From Diploscapter coronatus (Eukaryota > Nematoda > Chromadorea > Rhabditida > Rhabditidae), in assembly GCA_964036155.1 (NCBI GenBank), contig OZ038422.1, forward strand, positions 71,137,201-71,201,200: a stretch of 64,000 nt of DNA. Reading direction: 5' to 3'. The notes below the pieces were generated by a model, which was not told the DNA's origin, made no database searches, and was given only the letters and a program-made list of their open reading frames with translations. This document shows positions 36,794 to 47,767 of the stretch, in pieces. The position numbers and the translations under genes were made by a program. Positions within the stretch are counted from its first letter, which is position 1. Every line of letters begins with the position of its first letter.

Positions 36794-38911
36794 ATGGTTA
36801 CTAAACTGATTCTATTCTTGGTCTCGATACCTTCAATTTGCATTGGCCTTGATTATGGACATGAAAGTATTTCTGGCACTGATATTGAAATAGTAACGGA
36901 AGTACTCAGTAAAAAAGTATTTGATAAAATCAAAGGTACAAATTAATAGATTTGCCTATAGTTAGAGAGCGCAAGTGCTATTTCAAAGTTGAGTATTTGC
37001 GTTCTCTGCCTTATGCATGCAATTCACAAAGTTATATTGCCAATGACCGATAATTTGAGACGAAATAAATGATGCACAGATTCGAATATGCACAATGTGC
37101 ACTACGTATTAACAAATAGTCGTTTACTTCGTCTCAAGTACTTGGTCATTGACAATAAGTTAATTCGAATACTATTTTAGAATATACCGCGGACCCGAAT
37201 GAGCTAGTCGAATTAATCGAGGGGCTGTATTGCGGTTATCCACGAGAATATATTAAATTTATCGACATTGTACGTTGATGTCTTTTTATTTTAACTTATC
37301 ATAATTGAACTAAGACAAACTGAATAGACACTTTATTATCCAGCTATTGTGAAAAATCTCATGATCGAGTATGCATCAATCATTTCGAAATATTGAGTTT
37401 TATCGTTCCTGATGAATTCAGTTTCAAGTTTAGATTTTTAAAATGCTATATTTCATTGTAACGACTTTAAAAACTCGCTTCGATTTCGATTTTGGGATTT
37501 TATATCAAAAATTTGATGTCAACCTTAATCGAGAATTTTCAAACCCAATCCACGCGAGAATGTTTCACACGTTATATTTTTAATTTTAGGCACTTTCGAT
37601 TATTTTTCAACCTAATAAGACCTTTACGGAACGCTCTAATGAATTGAATGCTGCTTTTCCCAACGAGCTTATTTTTAAACACGAAACATACAAAAAGGTT
37701 AGCCTTTATATTCATATGTTAAGTACCGACAAACTATCTAACGAAATATAACATAAATAAACAGGAAAATTTAGGAAAAAACAACAAAATTCATCACAAT
37801 ATGCATTTTATTAATTATACTTTTAATAGATACCAAATACTCTAATTTATCTAGATACCGAATTTTATAATTGATTTTAGGAATTATTACTTTCAAAGCT
37901 TGTTCCTCTTAACGAATATTTTGAATTTTTCAATATGGTGGCCTATTCTATCAGCCCGGAAAATGTTAGTTTTAAAGCTGATAACTCGTATAATTGAAGG
38001 AAAAATATCAAATCATACATAGTGATTTGAAAATGGCTCATTTTTATAGGTAAAACACTTATTTGATGAAATTCTCTACGTTTTGTGCCACATTATCGAA
38101 TTCAAAGATAAAAGTTACCCTGACAGACTAAAAGCGGTATGCATTGAATATTGAAAATTTCTATTATCGAATTTTAATTGCGAGAACATAATCTCAGGTT
38201 GAAAATATCGTCAAAATATATAAGGAGAATCAAGACGATGTCTATAAAGTGATTCGATTTGGACTTGTAAGTTAATTCTGCTCTCTACTTTTGAATTTTG
38301 CAAATAATATAACCGACCGATACTAAATACAGTGACGGGGAAAATTTTGGAAACTCATTCTTTCAAGTTATTTTTCGTGCACCTAATAATAATTAATCAA
38401 TTTATATGTAATTTGGCATAATAGCATGGTTGTTTGTCCTCAATTTTAGTGATCAAATTTCTAGAGTATCAGATTTGGGAAAATAATTGATATTGAATGC
38501 AAAAAAAATAATTACTTTTCCAAACTTACGGCAGTGACTGTACATAGTCACCTCGAAAATAACATGTTATCTAGCCATTAAACTATTTTACATTACATTT
38601 GTTATTAGAAAGTTTTAATTTACACATAGATTCATCAGGTGTGGATAATAGGTCAAATTCAGGAGGCCTACATTAAAGCGATCAGTGAGGATACCAACTC
38701 TGATATGCATAATGACTATAGTGATGATAAGAAAGAAATCGCTCCGAGTGGAAGCAGTGCAAGTCGAAGTAAAGTGATGGATTCTGAAATGGAGGCCTTG
38801 TTAGAAGAATATGAGAAAGAGAAGGCTGATAAGAAAAATAGCGAGGAAGAAAAGGATGATGAAGGCTTTTTCGGAAGGAAAAGAAGATCAATCTTTAATC
38901 TATTCAGATAA
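36794..38911 (+). CDS. Second copy of secreted-family member A, with complete 3' end
   Basis: Identical to 22232-24349: exons 36794-36935, 37181-37269, 37590-37697, 37881-37964, 38050-38136, 38198-38266, 38639-38911. Unlike copy 1 it continues into an uninterrupted 3' UTR with AATAAA at 39038-39043. In the true genome this is probably the only copy, directly upstream of member B. The TA-flanked MITE recurs at 38330-38550. Confidence 0.8.
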
Positions 38912-39613
38912 ATCGACCTGAATTTCCTATTTTTTAACATGTCTGTCCATTTTTGATTAATTTATATAAAATATTGTTTCATTTTGCAAATTTGTTGTCA
39001 AAAATGTGTCGTATCTATTGTTTCATGTATCGTGCAAAATAAAATTAAGAATTGTTTTCAGTATTTTTTAATTATAAACTCCTGCTAGTATAGTTAAATT
39101 TTATAAATCTTAAAAGCATGACTAGATTTTCTGTTCAATCTTGCTGAATGGGCGTTTCGTATAGATTCGGAAACAATCAAGCTGAAAAAATCAAATATTC
39201 TTATTCTTGTCTAAATAAATATAAATATTCTAAATTTTATTGATTTAACGATTGAACGATGTATCCGACATTGGATGAGATTATTTGTCCATTTTCTACT
39301 CTTTCGATTCGCAAATCTCTTTTTGTACAATTCGGCGACTAATTGTGTGAGTTGGCGAAACTGTCTGAAATTACAGATTCTCACATTCACTACAATCGTT
39401 TCATTCAGCCGTAATAACTTATCTTAATGAAGTTGCTCATTTTTATTACAATACGCTATTTTCTTGTTTTACACGCTATTTTTTAATTTGAATTGATTAA
39501 GCCTGTTACAGGATAAATTGTACTTTTTTCAAATTCATTTTTGTAAAATTTTTATATTTCCTTGATAAATGAAACATTGCTGATGAATAGTTTTCCAAAA
39601 ATTTTAGAAGAGA

Positions 39614-41599
39614 ATGTCTCTCAAATTGGTCATAATTTCGATTTTCCTACCATTGAACGTCATATGCTTGGGCTTTGGTTCGAGGGATGATGATCCACAA
39701 GAACAAATTGAGGCACACCTCAAGAGTATGTTGAATATACTTTACGAAAATTGCTACAGGTTAGATATTTATTGGCGTATAATGACATTTCAGAGATATT
39801 TGCCGATTCAAACAGTTTTGTTGAGTACGAAGAAAAGGCCTGTGCAATGGTCTCTCGTTCACTCATGAATGTCACCGATCCGGTTAGTCGAACTATTTAT
39901 CTAACATGAAAATGCAAAGTATTATATTTCTTATGAAAATATTTTAATCATATTGTGGAAGAAAGTAATGCATTTTTATATGGACATGAAAACTGTTCTG
40001 TTTTTTCATGTATTATCGTTGAAAACCGTAGATCTGAATTGATAAATGCAGCTGCTTACAAAGTTTCGAAACTATATGAAATCCTAATGGGCCTACTGTG
40101 TCCATTTTACTAAAATAATCTTTGGAATAATTTGTTAGTTAGATTGTGAAATAGAATGGCGTTATTCTACAATATTCTATCAAGATCAAATATGAAATGA
40201 TAGAGAAGAGCGAAACACATCAAAATCAAATAGCACGCATTGCTTAGAACATTTGTGCGCCTTTAAAAAATCCAATTCCTAATAGTTCACGAAGAATTTT
40301 CTAGATGACTCAAGCTCTGTTGCAACCGAATAAAACTCTGGATCAACGAATGGAAGAAATCCTCGAACTAACTCCAGATAATCTTGAGTTCGAAGGCTAT
40401 GAAATCACTAAGGTAATTTCTCAATTTCAATTTTAATCAAAATAAATTTCAAATTAAATTATTGTTTACATTAATTAGAAAACGAATCAAACAAATTCAA
40501 TTAAACCTTATGAGCAAATTTTTAATCTTGACTAATTGGTAAAATAATACATTTGAAAAAATAAGATCGTGAAATTCAACTGTCTCTAAAAACCACAGCG
40601 ACTCCTCGTCTCCTCTTTTTAATTTATGCTTTATGTTGCAATGTTGTGGCATTTAAAAATTAGGAAACTGATTTTATTTCAGAGTCAAATGCTGCCACAC
40701 CTAAAACTAGCAAATGAACTGTTTGAAGCTCTAAAGAAGTACTACGAAGACAGCTCAGATGGAGTGAGTTTCAAAATTCATTGCTAAATAAACTCAAATC
40801 TAGGAAAGTTTATCACAAAATGAATATTTATTGGCTTTTAAAACTTCTAACAACTTTAATATTCATATATATTTTTTTGGAAAATACACTATTTCTGCAG
40901 GTGAAGCATTTCTTCGACGAGCTATTCAATGCAGCAGGACACATGCGCAGTTTTGCAGACAAGAGCTATGAGGACAAACTGAAAGTCGTAAGTTCGTTTT
41001 TCTAATAAAATGATTAACCTCGTACAAAACTATTCCACGAAAAATAATGCTGAAAAATCTGTACCCATTTTAGGCGGACAATATAATTAAAATCTACAAG
41101 GAAAATGAAGATGACGTGAACGACGTGTTTAGTAAATTCGCGGTACGGTAATTTGAATATAAATACCAAACAATATAATGAACTGCAAATTTACGATTAT
41201 TGGACAATATTTCTAGGATTTTCCTATCTTTATAGAATTTATCAGAAAAGTATCACATTTTTAAGTTATCAAGCATTTCAATGTTGCAATTGGTGCCGCG
41301 AAATGCTATACGATTTCGTAAATTACAATAATTTACAAATTGCACACGGGAGTCCATTTTCAATCATGATATTCAATCCAAGTCATTGGAACTGAATATT
41401 ACAAATCATAAAATTAGACAAACTTAATAATAATAATAATAATATAAAGTAATTGTAGGAGGAGATATTAAAAGTGATGCAGGAGCAAATGTCATCAAGA
41501 GGTGGAAGGTATGGACCTCAACAATATCAGTCACAAGAAGAGGAAGAATCTGGAGGCGGGTTCTTTGGCAGGAAGAGAAGATCCATCTTCGTTTTCTGA
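39614..41599 (+). CDS. Tandem secreted family, member B, 7 exons, 228 aa
   Basis: Exons: 39614-39725, 39794-39882, 40305-40412, 40683-40763, 40901-40987, 41074-41142, 41459-41599. A signal peptide (MSLKLVIISIFLPLNVICLG) is preceded by an ATTTTAG acceptor. The core repeats member A's landmarks: QPNKTL (exon 3), a Y-E-ITK exon end, VKHFFDE and DKSYEDKLK (exon 5), IIKIYKENEDDV (exon 6). The last exon is short and Gln/Glu/Gly-rich and ends GGGFFGRKRRSIFVF. Exon sizes 89/108/81/87/69 and phases match A almost exactly. An AATAAA lies at 41663-41668. This is the closest paralog of A. Function is unknown. Confidence 0.85.
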
Positions 41600-41939
41600 A
41601 TGAATCAATGATCGCATCGGCAAAAGTTGAATTTTAATTATTCATGTCTATTATATTATTTGAATAAATGAAATGATGCCAAAATGATAAATCGATGAAG
41701 AAAACATACTATTGCATAGATCCTGATTATGAAATATTTAAAAATTAAAGGCGTTCACAAATTTACAAAAATACGAACGAAAAGTAAACTAGCAAAAAGT
41801 GCATTATTACAAAATGGTTGTAACAAACAAAACCAAAATCGCCTCGATACTCAATATGGTCAAAATATTATATTCAAATATTGAAATTACTTGAAATAAA
41901 ATCTTATTATTGTCTTATAGTCAGTAAGGTAATCTTCGA

Positions 41940-42141
41940 ATTTATGGTAGATTTATGAAAACAGTTGCATGAAATATGAAATAGGGTCTCATCATGGATA
42001 TCAATTCCAGGAAAATGGTCAGAGCAAGATTCATGATTCAATCGAGCAGAATGGAGAAAATGAGGAGAGCAAAGAAAAATCCGAAGAATCATGCGAAGGA
42101 ATTGCTAGATTTTCTTAAACGAAAAAGAAGACACGCCAAAT
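41940..42141 (+). pseudogene. Orphan, frameshifted last exon of the secreted family
   Basis: After an AAACAG acceptor (about 41963) one frame reads YQFQENGQSK then NGENEESKEKSEES and EGIARFS before a stop at about 42115. This resembles the acidic tail of members C and D. A different frame immediately continues with FLKRKRRHAK and a stop at 42141, matching the basic end of the family. The two halves are therefore out of register. No exons 1-6 precede it between member B's stop and member C's start. I read it as the remains of a lost family copy; a 49-residue open frame starting with MDIN is the alternative. Confidence 0.55.
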
Positions 42142-42530
42142 AAATCGCATAAATTTCGACCATGATAAATCCGTCTGTATGAGTACTGGCATATTGTTAT
42201 TTTTTAAATAACTATTGTCATAATTGATTTCTTGATCATTTTTTATCGTTTTGTTCTATTAATCCTCACGAACAGATTGAAAATTGCTAAAACGATTTAG
42301 TGGGTATAGCTCTAGTTTTCATTGCATCTCTCACAGAATTTCACACGATTATACCTTTCAAGTCGATATTTTTTCATTTGGATTTACAGTTTTACACCAA
42401 TCAAGTGTTATTATTGATCGTCGTAATCTCATTATCATCAGGGCTGTGTAATATTTAGATCTTGACTTCCAACTCGATTTTTTCTTAATTTTCAACCTCG
42501 TACAGTCCTGATTATGACCTATTAAGATAA

Positions 42531-45500
42531 ATGGATCTTAAATTTATATTTATCTTGGTCGTCTTACCATGGAAATGTACCGCTCAATATGGAGGTGATT
42601 ATCAGCAACCGTCTCCCGATGAAATTATTGCCAATATTGAAGCCATGATCAAAAGTTTGCCATACATTTGTAACGAAAATGAGAAAATATTGCGATTTCA
42701 TAGCCAAAGCTTAAAATTTTGGATCCGAACATGGTAATATACCCGCCGTGTTCGGATCTTAAATCTAAGCCCTGTTCGTAACTTGCTGAATAAGCAATAT
42801 GCAAAAGTGACAAAGTATTTTCCTACCCGTCTCCTATTGTAGTGCACAATCTACTTGGTACAGAATGAATGAGACTCAATTTCAATATGCAAGAATTAGT
42901 GCGTTGTCTTCAGCAAACCTTACGATATTTGATTCATTCAAGGAGTAATTTTGGCCACTATTTGAAATACGCCATGCATATTTTGTTCAGCAGAAAGCGA
43001 AACAATCTAGGATAGCTTTAACGCAGTATTAGTGACAGAATGCAGTGTTCTATTTCACTGCCTTAGAACAGCGTGTTATTTTGAAATTTAAACTGTTACA
43101 TTTTCACTAACATTCGTGTTAAAGTCAGCAATGCACTATTAAACGTGTTCAAACCTGTATTAGGTTGTACTAGACTGTCATGTTTTTCACTGAGTTCTGT
43201 ATTCGAACTTGTGCGGCGTTAGTTACTTTGTTACAAGTAATCGGATATTGACAATAACCATACATATGTAGCATTTCTCCATAACAAAATCATCATTTAG
43301 CACCCTTTTAAGAGGGCATCATGCGTAATTAGGATTCTATGTAAATTTATGCACTTATCTGGAAAAATTAAAGGTGCACTTCAGAAAAGATTTACTATGC
43401 AAATACTCATAACTTTCGATGGTTTGAATCGTTTGTGAAAGTTAAATAACGCCCGAGTTCATTACAATCACATTCATCACTCTGATAGAAGTTGCAATAT
43501 TTAACCCATCTTGAAAAATAAATTGGCTTCCTTCACGTTGGTATATCATTTCAGATATTATTTCAAAACCGGAATATTTGATTTTTATTGTTGATAAAGA
43601 AGTGACATCCTCACCACCGCAATATTCATCTATAATGTCAGAGATAAGTATTAATTTACCTTCTTCCTATTTAATTCTATAAAATCCACTATACTTTCCG
43701 TTGATTATTATGTTAGAAATGAATGTTCGTCGAATAATGAATTTGGAACTTGAGTAAACTATTAGGTTCGTATTATAAAAGCGCAAAAAAGCGGCTATTC
43801 AAGCATAAAAGAAGAATTTATTCCATTTTTCGACAAAATACGCATGTCTAATAAAGAAAGTAGAACATTTCTCTTTCATTCTCTAGATCACAATGCCCGC
43901 TTTTTCCGAGCTATTAATACAAAATATTTTGGACAGGCTGCACACTTTCACATGACTCGTGTGCAAAATTTGCAACCCTGGTTTTATAGAATATTTGAAT
44001 CACGTTCTGCTTCTACGGTTTTCGAAAGATTAAACTTATAATAATAATAATAATTATTATTATTATTATTAAAATTTGTTTATTATTATTTCATATATGA
44101 AATTTTGACTTACTTTTTCTAATATCTATTTGATAAATCGCTAGTATTTTAATTCAAGGCCAATTACATAAATATCGAAGATAATAAATCGCAATTTTAG
44201 GCAATAGGCATAATATGCAATGGTGGTAATAAGACTGAAGATCAAATAGACAAAGAAATAAACAAGTATTATAAAACTGTTCCTGAGGATATTAAGCAGA
44301 ATGAAAGTAACGTGCATTAATTTATGAAGATGTTATACTGTGGTGCACGAAAGGTTGGAACACTTGATGATTGTTGAAATGCTTCATATCTGTTTTTACT
44401 GAAACAATGTTCATGAATTTTGTAGACTTGAAAGATGACATCGAATAACAATAATTCTCAAAATTTCGTGACAGTTGATGCATGGGAGATTCAGAAATTG
44501 GATATTTCAATTGTCATTCAATGTTCCAAACTTTTGTTCACCACCGTACATTTCAAAGTACCAGGTTGATAAATCCTACGGTAGGGCTGTACGGAAATGA
44601 TTTATCGATTTTCGGAGATGGAATTTGAACGAAACTTGATCAAAATGGGGGAAATGAGAATTTTTGGAACGGAATGGGAATTACAAAATTATGGCCTGTA
44701 CGAGTCTCGGTCATCCGCTTCCTCGGCTCGACCTTTGCTTCACAAGACTTCAAACAAATGAACAAGCAACAACTCTCTCGTTTACTCTTTTGATAACGAT
44801 CAATTCATTTGCAAAAGTTTCGCCTTTTATGCATTTTCAATTTAAGGTCAATACGCTAATTTTATATCCAATATGATTTTACTCATTGTAGAAAAATTAT
44901 CTAATTAAAGTAGTCAAATGATCAAGCAGAGAAAGTGTGATGATGATACAAGTACCATTAAATTAGCAATTAACAAAATAATTCTTTATGACACTTTTCA
45001 TAATCTATGACTAGTAAACTTTCCAATTTGTAAATTCAGTATTTACTATTGAAAACGTCAAACTTTCACACTTTATCTATTAAGGTTTTATGTAGAATTT
45101 TTCAAAATTAATGCACGTTAACTCACGCATGCTCGGAGATTTAAGGATTCTTGGTAAGTGGTATACCTTTAGATATAAATAATAATCGCAAGCGAATAAT
45201 TTTGATATTTCTTTATCTAATAGATTCCTATTTATGCCAGAACTACAAATTATAAAGAATATGTATAAAATACAAAAAAAGATTTCAGGACTATATGGAC
45301 AGCTATATTGAACAAGCTTATTCTTTCTTTACTGCATTCTACAATAATATGCATGTAAATTGTACAACCAATGTAAGTTTGAATTTCATATAAATAATTT
45401 TTTATATAGAGATTTGAAAAATGTGATTTGAAAATGTCGTCAGATTTTTACAATAAAAAATAATTAATGGTATTTCCAGATAAATTTTCTTTAGAAAATA

Positions 45501-46843
45501 TGACGACAGTTCCAGATTGCCTAAAACAAAATAAGTTGTAATTGATGAGATGAATAATTAGAATTTACTCATTTAATTGATAGTGGTGATGTATGATATA
45601 AATAAATGAATATGCTTTGCAATTCAGGAAAAAATATTGTTTGAAAAGATCACTAATGTTGCTAGCCATATGTTTGAATTTTACAAGAATAGTTATGATG
45701 TCAAGATGAAGATTGTAAGATTTTATTCTTATTATTCAAGGGAACTATTGCGCAGAGTCTTGCTTATTCTTTGCAAGTCCGTCAAAGCCACACAAAATCG
45801 TCTGATTTTGTTTCTAAATTTGTAACAAGATTTTATAAAAATCTGTTTTATAGGATTCTAGGGAATATTTATTTAGAATTTTTCAGTGGAAAGATATCTT
45901 GAAAATAATGGGGGAAAAAGGGCAACTCGTATTTGACGAAATGACTGAATAACGAATTGCTTTCTTGTATTGACGAAACGCAATAGAAATTGATGGGAAG
46001 TGTGCAGATAGAGGAAGCATTTCGTCATTTATAAGATGGCGAGAAAAATAACATGAAATTTTTCTAAAAAATGGCAATAGACAAATCAAAGCGCTGCGTA
46101 TTGTTAGTTCAAGCTAATCATGGATTTAGCCTCTAAAATAGAAACACATAAAAGAGATAATTCATGCATATGCTCAGATTTATTCACTCGTGTCTGATAT
46201 GTCCTCACCCTACTCATTTCCACATTATGAGTTTTATACTATGCTCGGATTTTTCTATTGTTCGCTCTAAAATGATACGAATTTTACCGGTCAAAATCCT
46301 AAACATAGCGACGAATTCTCTACATAATAGAACTAATCAAAATGCAATTTTAACTAATTAATTTGGATAGCTAATTTTACCATTACTCATAAATTATATG
46401 TAAATGTAAAATCAATGTAATTAAGGCTAGTGAAATAAGTAATATCTATAATCCGAACAAAGAATTAATCGACAAAGGAATTCAGCGTGCTGCAGTAAGT
46501 AACTTTAGTTAACAGCACACTTTTAACTTTATCCTTTCTAAAAACGTTATTTCTCATTCGTAGGATTTATACTGTTTTTCAACGTAACTTCATTTCATTT
46601 GATCATTGCTATGCTAATTTTTAGAGTAAGAGCTTACATTATAAAAGCGATCTTGATTTTGGCGCACTTTATATTTGCATTTTCAAATGTATTTTTAAAA
46701 TTTAGAAGGGATTTGTGGAAGCAGAAATTGCTCGCCAGCAAGGAGGGCAGCCACAATATCAGGAAGAGGAAACTGGTGATAAGAGCGAAGAAAAGCCACA
46801 GCAGGAAGGTGTTCAAGGGTTCTTTGGAAAAAGAAGAAGATAA
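42531..46843 (+). CDS. Tandem secreted family, member C, 8 blocks including an 8-base microexon, 234 aa
   Basis: Exons: 42531-42654, 43555-43643, 44201-44306, microexon 45146-45153, 45289-45372, 45628-45714, 46426-46494, 46706-46843. It has a signal peptide (MDLKFIFILVVLPWKCTAQ). The core is equivalent to A/B but more diverged: GGNKTE in exon 3, EIS-NIYNPNKE in exon 6. The Gln/Glu tail ends GVQGFFGKRRR. Exon 2 has the standard 89 bases and is in phase, but its donor is ATAAGT instead of GTAAGT. Exon 3 stops two bases short of a whole codon and the microexon restores the frame. Introns are long, and one carries a MITE. The donor defect means it could be a young pseudogene. Confidence 0.65.
44338..44546. 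mobile_element. Tc1/mariner-like MITE in member C intron 3
   Basis: The left end starts CTGTGGTGCACGAAAGGTTG. The right end, in reverse complement, starts CGGTGGTGAACAAAAGTTTG. Both are flanked by TA (44336-44337 and 44547-44548). The inverted similarity continues about 40 bases through GGAACA and TTGAAAT. Non-coding, 209 bases; a different family from the element in member A. Confidence 0.8.
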
Positions 46844-47767
46844 ATTACCCCCGTTTTTCCACAAATTGCAACTTTCTTCGAGTTTCTCAGAATATCTCCT
46901 TTTTCAACACTATCCTACAACGTTCAATCATATAATGCTAAGAAGAGTATTCCTTTTCATATCAACGTAGTGGATAGCGAGTTAGATTTTCGTCCTTTCT
47001 TAAGCAATAATCGAGAGATCGTCGGTTGAGAAAACGAAGAGAAATTCCGAAAAAAAGTTGAAATTTGTGGGAAAACGAGAATGTCTAAATTTATTCAAAT
47101 TTTTGCTAAATAACTCGTAAATAAAATATATTTATTATATATTATTTATCAATATTTATTTGTAATTGCGTATTTAATAAATTATATCGAATTCAAATAA
47201 ATTATGCCACAATTGATCATTTGTTTACTGTGAAATTCTGTGTGTTGCAATCAGGTAATCCTTCACAGTGATGCACAATTACTAGACCGATTTAGTGGGT
47301 ACTTTTTAAATCTCTATTGATTTTTTCAGACCTTTATGAGATTGTATTTCAAGTCGATATTTCTCATCCTATATTCGTCACCATTCTTACAATAAAATCG
47401 GTGTCATTATCAGGTTTCCTGTATTTTTCACCAGCTGGTCACAACCACCATTTGTACTCTCGATTATCTATGAAATGAACGTTGCCTAGCGGGAAGAGTA
47501 GAGACGCCTGTGCGAACCGGGGAGTTGAAATAGTGAGAAACGGAGAGTGTGCGGCGAGAACGCAGGTGGACAAGAAGGAAAGGCTTTGCATCGCTGTTAG
47601 AGCCCAGAAAAAGAAACAACATTCATCTCAAATATAATGGAGTACTTATCGTCAAATTTGAAGCTAAAGTACGTAAGAAAAAGCTGGTAAGCTGGTGGTA
47701 AATACAGAAGCCATTTTTCATACTTATCAGCATGGTTTTTCATTGAAATTAACAATATTTAAGAAAT
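46844..47767. other. Intergenic between members C and D
   Basis: No gene. Contains AATAAA at 47120-47125 as a possible end signal for member C. A GC-richer block at 47490-47590 holds GGGAAGAGTAGAG and related purine-rich sequence and may belong to the member D promoter. Confidence 0.45.

Larger units (their letters stand above)
24643..39004. repeat. 14362-base segment, copy 2 (probable unmerged contig overlap)
   Basis: Starts at the first base after the gap and repeats 10081-24442 without a difference at any place compared, including introns and MITEs. Unique sequence resumes at 39005. The features below within it are second views of the same genes. Confidence 0.95.

Noticed and set aside
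24643..39004. True recent tandem duplication creating extra gene copies
   Set aside because: Boundaries coincide exactly with gap edges and no difference was seen in non-coding DNA, which fits a contig overlap much better.
44040..44070. (ATA)n/(ATT)n tract in member C intron 2
   Set aside because: Simple microsatellite; self-complementarity follows from the repeat alone.
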